From Atherix ibis (taxonomy: Eukaryota > Arthropoda > Insecta > Diptera > Athericidae), in NCBI GenBank assembly GCA_958298945.1, contig OY282608.1, positions 60,426,951 through 60,490,950 on the forward strand: 64,000 nt of DNA. The letters run 5' to 3'. The first letter of the stretch is position 1. Every line of letters begins with the position of its first letter. The notes under the pieces were generated by a model that saw only the letters and a list, made by a program, of their open reading frames with translations, did no database searches and was not told the origin of the DNA. This document shows positions 45,304-54,830 of the stretch, piece after piece. The position numbers and the translations under genes were made by a program.

Positions 45304-46800
45304 GGTTTCTTGGTTTGTTGGTTTGTTGGTTTGTCCGTTTGTTGGCTTGTTGGTTTGTTGGTTTGTTGGTTTGTTGGTTTGTTGATTTGTTGGTTGGTTG
45401 GTTTGTTTGTTTGTTGGTTTGTTGGTTTGTTCTTTTGTTGGCTTGTTGGCTTGTTGGTTTGTTGGTTTGTTCGTTTGTTGGTTTGTTTGATTGTTGGTTT
45501 GTCCGTTTGTTGGTTTGTTGGTTTGTGGGTTTGTTTGTTTTTTGGTTTGTTCGTTTGTTGGCTTGTTGGTTTGTTGGTTTGTTGGTTTATTTGTTTGTTG
45601 GTTTGTTGGTTTGTTCGTTTGTTGGTTTGTTGATTTGTTGGTTTGTTCGTTTGTTGGTTTGTTCGTTTTTTGGCTTGTTTGTTTGCTGGTTTGTTGGTTT
45701 GTTGGGTTGTTGGTTTGTTGGCTTGTTGGTATGTTGGTTTGTTGGTTTGTTGGTTTGTTTGTTTGTTGGTTTGTTGGTTTGTTATTTTGTTGGCTTGTTG
45801 TTTTGTTGGTTTGTTGGTTTGATGGTTTGTTGGTTTGTTTATTTATTTGTTTGTTGGTTTGTTGGCTTGTTGGTTTGTTGGTTTGTTGGTTTGTTGCTTT
45901 GTTGGTTTGTTGGTTTTTTGGTTTGTTGGCTTGTTGGTTTGTTGGTTTTTTGGTTTGTTGGTTTGTTGGCTTGTTGGTTTGTTGGTTTTTTGGTTTGTTG
46001 GTTTGTTGGTTTGTTGGTTTGTTGGTTTGTTGGTTTGTTGGTTTGTTGGTTTGTTGGTTTGTTGGTTTGTTGGCTTGTTGGTGTGTTGGTTTGTTGGTTT
46101 GTAGGTTTGTTGGTTTGTTGGTTTGTTGGTTTGTTGGTTTATTTGTTTGTTGGTTTGTTGGCTTGTTGGTCTTTGGTTTGTTGGTTTGTTGGTTTGTTGG
46201 TTTGTTAGTTTGCTGGTTTGTTGGTTTGTTGGTTTGTTTGTTTGTTTGTTTGTTCGTTTGTTGGTTTGTTGGTTTGTTAATTTGTTGGTTTGTTGGTTTG
46301 TTGGCTTGTTGGCTTGTGGGTTTGTTGGTTTGTTGGTTTCTTGGTTTCTTGGTTTGTTAGTTTGTTGGCTTGTTGGTTTGTTGGTTTGTTGGTTTGTTGG
46401 TTTCTTGGTTTGTTGGTTTGTTGGCTTGTTGGTTTGTTGGTTTTTTGGTGTGTTGCTTTGTTGGTTTGTTGGTTTGTTGGTTTGTTGGTTTGTTGGTTTA
46501 TTTGCTTTTTGGTTTCTTGGTTTGTTATTTTGTTGGTTTGTTGGTTTGTTGGTCACTTGGTTTGTTGGTTTGTTGGTTTTTTGGTTTATTGGCTTGTTGG
46601 TTTGTTGGTTTCTTGGTTTGTTGGTTTGTTGATTTGTTGGTTACTTGGTTTTTTTGGTTTGTTGGTTTGTTGGTTTGTTTATTTGTTGGTTTGTTGGTTT
46701 GTTCGTTTGTTGGTTTGTTGGTTTGTTCGTTTGTTGGTTTGTAGATTTGTTGGTTTCTTGGTTTGTTGGTTTGTTGGTTTGTTCGTTTGTTAGCTTGTTG

Positions 46801-48944
46801 TTTTGTTGGCTTGTTGGCTTGTTGGTTTGTTGGTTTGTTCGTTTGTTGATTTCTTGGTTTGTTGGTTACTTGGTTTGTTGGTTTGTTGGTTTGTAGGTTT
46901 GTTGGTTTGTTGGTTTGTTGGTTTATTCGTTTGTTGGTTTGTTGGATTGTTGGTTTGTTGGTTTGTTGGCTTGTTGGCTTCGTGGCTTGTTGGTTTGTTG
47001 GTTTGTTGGTTTGTTGGTTTGTTGGCTTGTTGGTTTGTTCGTTTTTTGGCTTGTTGGGTTGTTGCTTTGTTGGTTTGTTGGTTTGTTGGTTTGTTTGTTT
47101 GTTGGTTTGTTGGTTTCTTGGTTACTTGGTTTGTTCGTTTGTTGGTTTGTTGGTTTATTGGTTTGTTGGTTTGTTGGTTTGTTGGATTGTTGGTTTGTTC
47201 GTTTGTTGGCTTGTTGGTTTGTTGGTTTGTTGGTTTATTTGTTTGTTGGTTTGTTGATTTGTTGGTTTGTTCGTTTGTTGGTTTGTTGGTTTGTTGGTTT
47301 GTTCGTTTGTTGGTTTGTTCGTTTGTTGGTTTGTTTGTTTGTTTGTTTGTTGGTTTGTTGGTTTGCTGGTTTGTTGGCTTGTCGGTTTGTTGGTTTCTTG
47401 GTTTGTTGGTTTGTTGGTTTTTTGGTTTGTTGGTTTGTTGGTTTGTTGGTTCGTTGTTTTGTATGTTTGTTGGTTTATTGGTTTGTTGGTTTGTTGGTTT
47501 GTTGGCTTGTTGGTTTGTTCGTTTGTTGGCTTGTTGGTTTGTTGGTTTGTTGGTTTGTTGGTTTCTTGGTTACTTGGTTGTTGGTTTGTTCGTTTCCTGG
47601 TTTGTTGGTTTGTTCGTTTGTTGGTTTGTTGGTTTGTTTGTTTGTTGGCTTGTTGGCTTGTTGGTTTGTTGGTTTGTTTGTTTGTTGGTTTGTTCGTTTG
47701 TTGGCTCGTTGGTTTGTTGGTTAGTTGGTTTGTTGGTTTGTTGGTTTGTTGGTTTGTTGGTTTGTTCGTTTGTTGGTTTGTTGGTTTGTTGGTTTGTTGG
47801 TTTGTTGGTTTGTTGGTTTGTTGGTTTGTTGCTTTGTTAGTTTGTTGGTTTGTTCGTTTGTTGGTTTGTTTGTTTGTTGGTTTGTTCGTTTGTTGGTTTG
47901 TTGGTTTGTGGGTTTGTTTGTTTGTTGGTTTGTTCGTTTGTTGGCTTGTTGGTTTGTTGGTTTATTCGTTTGTTGGTTTGCTCGTTTGTTGGTTTGTTTG
48001 TTTGTTGTTTTGTTGGTTTGTTCGTTTGTTGGTTTGTTGGCTTGTTGGTTTGTTGGTTTGTTGATTTGTTGGTTTGTTAGTTTGTTGGTTTGTTCGTTTG
48101 TTCGTTTGTTCGTTTGTTGGTTTGTTTGTTTGTTGGATTGTTCGTTTGTTGGTTTGTTGGTTAGTGGGTTTGTTTGTTTGTTGGTTTGTTCGTTTGTTGG
48201 CTTGTTGGTTTGTTGGTTTGTTGGTTTATTTGTTTGTTGGTTTGTTGGTTTGTTCGTTTGTTGGTTTGTTGGTTTGTTCGTTTGTTGGTTTGCTCGTTTG
48301 TTGGTTTGTTTGTTTGTTGGTTTGTTGGTTTGTTGGTTTGTTGGTTTGTTGGCTTGTTGGTTTTTTGGTTTGTTGGTTTGTTGGTTTGTTGGTTTGTTGG
48401 TTTGTTGGTTTGTTGGTTTGCTGGTTTTTTGGTTTGTTGGTTTTTTGGTTTGTTGGTTTGTTAGTTTGTTGGTTTGTTGGTTTGTTGGTTTATTAGTTTG
48501 TTGGTTTGTTGGTTTGTTGGTTTGCTGGTTTGTTCGTTTGTTGGCTTATTGGTTTGTTGGTTACTTGGCTTGTTTGTCGGTTGGTTTGTTGGTTTGTTCG
48601 TTTGTTGGCTTGTTGGTTTGTTGGCTTGTTGGCTTGTTGGGTTGTTGGCTTGTTGGTTTGTTGGTTTGTTGGTTTGTTCGTTTGCTGGTTTGCTCGTTTG
48701 TTGGTTTGTTAGTTTGTTGGTTTGTTGGTTTGTTGGTTTGTTGGTTTGTTCGTTTGTTGGTTTGTTGGCTTGTTGGTTTCTTGGTTTGTTGGTTTGTTGG
48801 TTTGTTCGCTTGTTGGCTTGTTGGTTTGTTGGCTTGTTGGCTTGTTGGTTTGTTGGTTTGTTGGTTTGTCGGTGTGTTGGTTTGTTCATTTGTTGGTTTG
48901 TTGGTTTGTTCGGTTGTTGGTTTGTTGGTTTGTTCGTTTGTTGG
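46801..48944 (+). repeat. cgtttgtt-rich satellite block
   Basis: The block is rich in ttcg and tttg units, with a ggcttcgtggctt word near 46,977, ttgtatg near 47,459, ggttacttggttgttgg near 47,570, and several tgggtttgtttgtttg words. Parts resemble the first 2 kb of the window and 44.5-45 kb, but I could not align a full-length duplicate. No gene or unique sequence is seen. Confidence 0.6.
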
Positions 48945-50277
48945 CTTGTTGGCTTGTTGGTTTGATGGTTTGGTTGTTTGTTGTTTTGTTCGTTTGTTGG
49001 CTTGTTGGTTTGTTGGTTACTTGGTTTGTTGGTTTGTTGGTTTGTTGGTTTGTTGGTTTGTTGGTTTGTTGGTTTGTTCGTTTGTTGGCTTGTTAGTTTG
49101 TTGGTTTGTTGGTGTGTTGGTTTGTTGGTTTGTTGGGTTTTTCGTTTGTGGGTTTGTTGGTTTGTTGGTTTGTTGGTTTGTTGGTTTGTTGGTTTGTTGG
49201 TTTGTTTGTTTGTTTGTTTGTTGGTTTGTTGGTTTGTTGGTTTGTTGCTTTGTTGGTTTGTTGGTTTGTTGGTTTGTTGGCTTGTTGGCTTGTTGGTTTG
49301 TTGGTTTGTTGGTTTCTTGGTTTCTTGGTTTTTTGGTTTGTTGGTTTGTTGGTTTGTTGGTTTGTTGGTTTGTTGGTTTGTTGGTTCGTTGGTTTGTTGG
49401 TTTGTTTGTTTGTTGGCTTGTTAGTTTGTTGGTTTGTTGGTTTGTTCGTTTGTTGGTTTGTTCGTTTGTTGGATTGTTTGTTGTTGGTTTGTTCGTTTGT
49501 TTGTTTGTTAATTTGTTGGTTTGTGGGTTTGTTTGTGTGTTGGTTTGTTGGTTTGTTGGGTTTTTCGTTTGTGGGTTTGTTGGTTTGTTGGTTTGTTGGT
49601 TTGTTGGTTTGTTGGTTTGTTGGTTTGTTTGTTTGTTTGTTTGTTGGTTTGTTGGTTTGTTGGTTTGTTGCTTTGTTGGTTTGTTGGTTTGTTGGTTTGT
49701 TGGCTTGTTGGTTTGTTGGTTTCTTGGTTTTTTGGTTTGTTGGTTTGTTGGTTTGTTGGTTTGTTGGTTTATTGGTTTGTTGGTTTGTTGGTTTGTTCAT
49801 TTGTTCGTTTGCTCGTTTGTTCGTTTGTTGGTTTGTTTGTTTGTTGGTTTGTTGGTTTGTTGGTTTGTTGGTTTGTTGGTTTGTGGTTTGTTGGTTTGTT
49901 GGTTTGTTGGTTACTTGGTCTGTTGGTTTGTTGGTTTGTACGTTTGTTGGTTTGTTGGTTTGTTGGTTTGTTGGTTTGTTGGTTTGTTGGTTTGTTGGTT
50001 TGTCGGTTTGTTGGTTGTTGGTTTGTTGGCTTGTTGGTTTGTTGGTTTGTTGGTTTGTTGGTTTGTTGGTTTATTGGTTTGTTGGTTAGTCGGTTTGTTG
50101 TTTTCTTGGTTTACTTGTTTGTTGGTTTGTTGGTTTGTTAGTTTGTTGGTTTGTTGGTTACTTGGTTTGTTGGTTTGTTGGTTTTTTGGTTTGTTGGCTT
50201 GTTGGTTTATTGGTTTGTTGGTTCGTTGGCTTGTTGGTTTGTTCGGTTGTTGGTTTGTTGGTTTGTTGGTTTGTTGG
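48945..50277 (+). repeat. 1.33-1.43-kb higher-order unit, copy 1
   Basis: ggtttgatggtttggttg (48,959) recurs at 50,292 and gggtttttcg (49,135) at 50,468, both at offset 1,333. After the 96-bp insertion in copy 2 the offset becomes 1,429 (49,558 to 50,987) and then 1,437. It also contains gttaatttgttggtttgtggg (starts about 49,508) and gttactt/ggtctg words near 49,912. Confidence 0.9.
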
Positions 50278-51680
50278 TTTTTTGGCTTGTTGGTTTGATG
50301 GTTTGGTTGTTTGTTGTTTTGTTCGTTTGTTGGCTTGTTGGTTTGTTGGTTACTTGGTTTGTTGGTTTGTTGGTTTGTTGGTTTGTTGGTTTGTTGGTTT
50401 GTTGGTTTGTTCGTTTGTTGGCTTGTTAGTTTGTTGGTTTGTTGGTGTGTTGGTTTGTTGGTTTGTTGGGTTTTTCGTTTGTGGGTTTGTTGGTTTGTTG
50501 GTTTGTTGGTTTGTTGGTTTGTTGGTTTGTTGGTTTGTTTGTTTGTTTGTTTGTTGGTTTGTTGGTTTGTTGGTTTGTTGCTTTGTTGGTTTGTTGGTTT
50601 GTTGGTTTGTTGGCTTGTTGGCTTGTTGGTTTGTTGGTTTGTTGGTTTCTTGGTTTCTTGGTTTTTTGGTTTGTTGGTTTGTTGGTTTGTTGGTTTGTTG
50701 GTTTGTTGGTTTGTTGGTTCGTTGGTTTGTTGGTTTGTTGGTTTCTTGGTTTCTTGGTTTTTTGGTTTGTTGGTTTGTTGGTTTGTTAGTTTGTTGGTTT
50801 GTTGGTTTGTTGGTTCGTTGGTTTGTTGGTTTGTTTGTTTGTTGGCTTGTTAGTTTGTTGGTTTGTTGGTTTGTTCGTTTGTTGGTTTGTTCGTTTGTTG
50901 GATTGTTTGTTGTTGGTTTGTTCGTTTGTTTGTTTGTTAATTTGTTGGTTTGTGGGTTTGTTTGTGTGTTGGTTTGTTGGTTTGTTGGGTTTTTCGTTTG
51001 TGGGTTTGTTGGTTTGTTGGTTTGTTGGTTTGTTGGTTTGTTGGTTTGTTGGTTTGTTTGTTTGTTTGTTTGTTGGTTTGTTGGTTTGTTGGTTTGTTGC
51101 TTTGTTGGTTTGTTGGTTTGTTGGTTTGTTGGCTTGTTGGTTTGTTGGTTTCTTGGTTTCTTGGTTTTTTGGTTTGTTGGTTTGTTGGTTTGTTGGTTTG
51201 TTGGTTTATTGGTTTGTTGGTTTGTTGGTTTGTTCATTTGTTCGTTTGCTCGTTTGTTCGTTTGTTGGTTTGTTTGTTTGTTGGTTTGTTGGTTTGTTGG
51301 TTTGTTGGTTTGTTGGTTTGTGGTTTGTTGGTTTGTTGGTTTGTTGGTTACTTGGTCTGTTGGTTTGTTGGTTTGTACGTTTGTTGGTTTGTTGGTTTGT
51401 TGGTTTGTTGGTTTGTTGGTTTGTTGGTTTGTTGGTTTGTCGGTTTGTTGGTTGTTGGTTTGTTGGCTTGTTGGTTTGTTGGTTTGTTGGTTTGTTGGTT
51501 TGTTGGTTTATTGGTTTGTTGGTTAGTCGGTTTGTTGTTTTCTTGGTTTACTTGTTTGTTGGTTTGTTGGTTTGTTAGTTTGTTGGTTTGTTGGTTACTT
51601 GGTTTGTTGGTTTGTTGGTTTTTTGGTTTGTTGGCTTGTTGGTTTATTGGTTTGTTGGTTCGTTGGCTTGTTGGTTTGTT
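50278..51680 (+). repeat. 1.33-1.43-kb higher-order unit, copy 2
   Basis: It is a direct copy of the preceding unit, with gggtttttcg words at 50,468 and 50,987. It is longer because of a 96-bp internal duplication near 50,644-50,821. A further copy of the right part starts near 52.2 kb (50,987 to 52,336, offset 1,349). Confidence 0.9.
50630..50821 (+). repeat. 96-bp local tandem duplication
   Basis: ggtttcttggtttcttgg occurs at 50,644 and 50,740, and ggttcgttgg at 50,716 and 50,812. The 96-base offset is 12 units. Copy 2 has one agtttgtt unit not in copy 1. The matching place at 49,311 has one copy, so this insertion occurred after the 1.33-kb duplication. Confidence 0.88.
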
Positions 51681-52184
51681 GGTTTGTTGGTTTGTTGGTT
51701 TGTTGGTTTGTTGGTTTTTTGGCTTGCTGGTTTGTTGGTTTGTTGGTTTGTTGGTTTGTTGGTTTGTTGGTTTGTTGATTTGTTGGTTTGTTGGTTTTTT
51801 GTTTTGTTGGTTTGTTGATTTATTTGTTTGTTGGTTTGTTGGTTACTTGGTTTGTTTGTTGGTTGGTTGGTTGGTTTGTTGGTTTGTTGGTTTGTTCGTT
51901 TGTTGGATTGTTGGTTTGTTGGCTTGTTGGCTTGTTGGTTTGTTGGTTTGTTGGTTTGTTGGTTTGTTGGTTTGTTCATTTGTTGGTTTGTTGGTTTGTT
52001 CGGTTGTTGGTTTGTTGGTTTGTTCGTTTGTTGGCTTGTTGGCTTGTTGGTTTGTTGGTTTGGTTGTTTGTTTATTTGTTCGTTTGTTGGCTTGTTGGTT
52101 TGTTGGTTACTTGGTTTGTTGGTTTGTTGGTTTGTTGGTTTGTTGGTTTGTTGGTTTGTTGGTTTGTTGGTTTGTTCGTTTGTT
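51681..52184 (+). repeat. Satellite with GGTT tract and ggttgttt words
   Basis: It contains ggttttttgttttg (about 51,792), a ggttggttggttgg tract (51,861-51,874) and a ggttgtttgtttattt word near 52,060. The last resembles the ggtttggttgtttgttg landmark of 48,959 and 50,292, so it begins a third, altered copy of that unit. Confidence 0.65.
51861..51874 (+). other. Candidate two-tetrad G-quadruplex tract, copy 1
   Basis: The sequence is ggttggttggttgg: four GG pairs separated by TT loops, a composition known to permit two-tetrad quadruplexes. It arises where 4-base units replace 8-mers. The same tract occurs at 53,650 and 54,465. Folding is inferred only. Confidence 0.55.
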
Positions 52185-53014
52185 GGCTTGTTAGTTTGTT
52201 GGTTTGTTGGTTTGTTGGTTTGTTCGTTTGTTGGTTTGTTCGTTTGTTGGATTGTTTGTTGTTGGTTTGTTCGTTTGTTTGTTTGTTAATTTGTTGGTTT
52301 GTGGGTTTGTTTGTGTGTTGGTTTGTTGGTTTGTTGGGTTTTTCGTTTGTGGGTTTGTTGGTTTGTTGGTTTGTTGGTTTGTTGGTTTGTTGGTTTGTTG
52401 GTTTGTTTGTTTGTTTGTTTGTTGGTTTGTTGGTTTGTTGGTTTGTTGCTTTGTTGGTTTGTTGGTTTGTTGGTTTGTTGGCTTGTTGGTTTGTTGGTTT
52501 GTTGGTTTCTTGGTTTCTTGGTTTTTTGGTTTGTTGGTTTGTTGGTTTGTTGGTTTGTTGGTTTGTTGGTTTGTTGGTTTGTTGGTTTGTTGGTTTGTTC
52601 GTTTGTTGGCTTGTTAGTTTGTTGGTTTGTTGGTTTGTTCGTTTGTTGGTTTGTTCGTTTGTTGGATTGTTTGTTGTTGGTTTGTTTGTTTGTTTGTTTG
52701 TTAATTTGTTGGTTTGTGGGTTTGTTTGTGTGTTGGTTTGTTGGTTTGTTGGGTTTTTCGTTTGTGGGTTTGTTGGTTTGTTGGTTTGTTGGTTTGTTGG
52801 TTTGTTGGTTTGTTGGTTTGTTTGTTTGTTTGTTTGTTGGTTTGTTGGTTTGTTGGTTTGTTGCTTTGTTGGTTTGTTGGTTTGTTGGTTTGTTGGCTTG
52901 TTGGTTTGTTGGTTTGTTGGTTTCTTGGTTTCTTGGTTTTTTGGTTTGTTGGTTTGTTGGTTTGTTGGTTTGTTGGTTTGTTGGTTTATTGGTTTGTTGT
53001 TTTGTTGGTTTGTT
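52185..53014 (+). repeat. 415-bp tandem duplication
   Basis: ggattgtttgttgttgg (52,249 and 52,664), gggtttttcg (52,336 and 52,751) and ggtttcttgg (52,504 and 52,919) are all 415 apart. Copies span about 52,185-52,599 and 52,600-53,014. This duplicates the gggtttttcg core of the 1.33-kb unit. A ttgttcgttt/tttgtttg difference after the first landmark separates the copies. Confidence 0.9.
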
Positions 53015-53254
53015 CATTTGTTCGTTTGCTCGTTTGTTCGTTTGTTGGTTTGTTTGTTTGTTGGTTTGTTGGTTTGTTGGTTTGTTGGTTTGTTGGTTTG
53101 TGGTTTGTTGGTTTGTTGGTTTGTTGGTTACTTGGTCTGTTGGTTTGTTGGTTTGTACGTTTGTTGGTTTGTTGGTTTGTTGGTTTGTTGGTTTGTTGGT
53201 TTGTTGGTTTGTTGGTTTGTCGGTTTGTTGGTTTGTTGGTTTGTTGGCTTGTTG

Positions 53255-54069
53255 GTTTGTTGGTTTGTTGGTTTGTTGGTTTGTTGGTTTATTGGTTTGT
53301 TGGTTTGTCGGTTTGTTGGTTTCTTGGTTTACTTGTTTGTTGGTTTGTTGGTTTGTTAGTTTGTTGGTTTGTTGGTTACTTGGTTTGTTGGTTTGTTGGT
53401 TTTTTGGTTTGTTGGCTTGTTGGTTTATTGGTTTGTTGGTTCGTTGGCTTGTTGGTTTGTTGGTTTGTTGGTTTGTTGGTTTGTTGGTTTGTTGGTTTTT
53501 TGGCTTGTTGGTTTGTTGGTTTGTTGGTTTGTTGGTTTGTTGGTTTGTTGGTTTGTTGATTTGTTGGTTTGTTGGTTTTTTGTTTTGTTGGTTTGTTGGT
53601 TTATTTGTTTGTTGGTTTGTTGGTTTGTTGGTTACTTGGTTTGTTTGTTGGTTGGTTGGTTGGTTTGTTGGTTTGTTGGTTTGTTCGTTTGTTGGATTGT
53701 TGGTTTGTTGGCTTGTTGGCTTGTTGGTTTGTTGGTTTGTTGGTTTGTTGGTTTGTTGGTTTGTTGGTTTGTTGGTTTGTTGGTTTTTCGTTTGTTGGTT
53801 TGTTGGTTTGTTGGTTTATTGGTTTGTTGGTTTGTTGGTTTGTTGGTTTGTTGGCTTAATAGTTTGTTGGTTTGTTGTTTACTCGGTTTGTTTGTTGCTT
53901 GGTTTGTTGGTTTGTTCGTTTGTTGGCTTGTTGGTTTGTTGGTTTGTTGGTTTGTTGGTTTTTTGGTTTGTTGGTTTGTTGGTTTGTTGGTTTATTTGTT
54001 TGTTGGATTGTTGGTTTGTTGATTTGTTGGTTTGTTGGTTTTTTGTTTTGTTGGTTTGTTGTTTTATTT
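53255..54069 (+). repeat. 815-bp tandem duplication, copy 1
   Basis: tgtcggtttg (53,306), the ggttggttggttgg tract (53,650), ggtttttcg (about 53,782) and gtttactcgg (about 53,878) recur exactly 815 bases later. 815 is one less than a multiple of 8, so the unit carries a net one-base phase slip. Confidence 0.92.
53650..53663 (+). other. Candidate two-tetrad G-quadruplex tract, copy 2
   Basis: It is identical to the tract at 51,861 and lies in copy 1 of the 815-bp duplication, directly after ggtttgtttgtt. Confidence 0.55.
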
Positions 54070-54830
54070 GTTTGTTGGTTTGTTGGTTTGTTGGTTTGTT
54101 GGTTTATTGGTTTGTTGGTTTGTCGGTTTGTTGGTTTCTTGGTTTACTTGTTTGTTGGTTTGTTGGTTTGTTAGTTTGTTGGTTTGTTGGTTACTTGGTT
54201 TGTTGGTTTGTTGGTTTTTTGGTTTGTTGGCTTGTTGGTTTATTGGTTTGTTGGTTCGTTGGCTTGTTGGTTTGTTGGTTTGTTGGTTTGTTGGTTTGTT
54301 GGTTTGTTGGTTTTTTGGCTTGTTGGTTTGTTGGTTTGTTGGTTTGTTGGTTTGTTGGTTTGTTGGTTTGTTGATTTGTTGGTTTGTTGGTTTTTTGTTT
54401 TGTTGGTTTGTTGGTTTATTTGTTTGTTGGTTTGTTGGTTTGTTGGTTACTTGGTTTGTTTGTTGGTTGGTTGGTTGGTTTGTTGGTTTGTTGGTTTGTT
54501 CGTTTGTTGGATTGTTGGTTTGTTGGCTTGTTGGCTTGTTGGTTTGTTGGTTTGTTGGTTTGTTGGTTTGTTGGTTTGTTGGTTTGTTGGTTTGTTGGTT
54601 TTTCGTTTGTTGGTTTGTTGGTTTGTTGGTTTATTGGTTTGTTGGTTTGTTGGTTTGTTGGTTTGTTGGCTTAATGGTTTGTTGGTTTGTTGGTTACTCG
54701 GTTTGTTTGTTGCTTGGTTTGTTGGTTTGTTCGTTTGTTGGCTTGTTGGTTTGTTGGTTTGTTGGTTTGTTGGTTTTTTGGTTTGTTGGTTTGTTGGTTT
54801 GTTGGTTTATTTGTTTGTTGGATTGTTGGC
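54070..54830 (+). repeat. 815-bp tandem duplication, copy 2
   Basis: It is a direct copy of 53,255-54,069. The tract ggttggttggttgg is at 54,465 and ggttactcgg near 54,692, where copy 1 has tgtttactcgg. The match ends near 54,830, where gatttgtt in copy 1 becomes ggcttgtt. Confidence 0.92.
54465..54478 (+). other. Candidate two-tetrad G-quadruplex tract, copy 3
   Basis: This is the partner of the tract at 53,650 at exactly +815, so it was copied with the unit. Confidence 0.55.

Larger units (their letters stand above)
44461..46800 (+). repeat. Large module series, second occurrence
   Basis: It opens with an agtttcttgg...gtagg word (44,560), then two ggttac words at 44,696 and 44,800 that mark a 104-bp local duplication. 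It contains ttcttttgttgg (about 45,430), ggtctttgg (46,168) and ggtcacttgg (46,551). The 383-base spacing of the last two equals that at 62,126-62,509 but differs from the 248 bases at 42,470-42,718, so this copy is closer to the one at 62 kb. Confidence 0.75.

Noticed and set aside
47725..50298. An 857-codon + strand open frame, and similar frames at 4670-6946, 52299-54374 and 8180-10087, resembling multi-span membrane proteins
   Set aside because: The translation is the 8-residue cycle LVCWFVGL, which appears in all three frames. Most frames open at TTG after a chance stop, ATG is rare, and no ribosome site, domain or codon bias is present. They are consequences of a stop-free 8-mer.
50350..51237. 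N/Q/T/K-rich open frames on the - strand, for example here and at 11,643-12,476
   Set aside because: They are the complement of the same satellite, reading NKPTNQQT in any frame. The resemblance to low-complexity or adhesin-like proteins is compositional only.
48945..53014. Regularly repeated words suggesting a CRISPR-like repeat-spacer array
   Set aside because: The material between repeated words is the same 8-mer satellite, repeat intervals are 415-1,429 bases, and there are no unique spacers, leader or cas genes.
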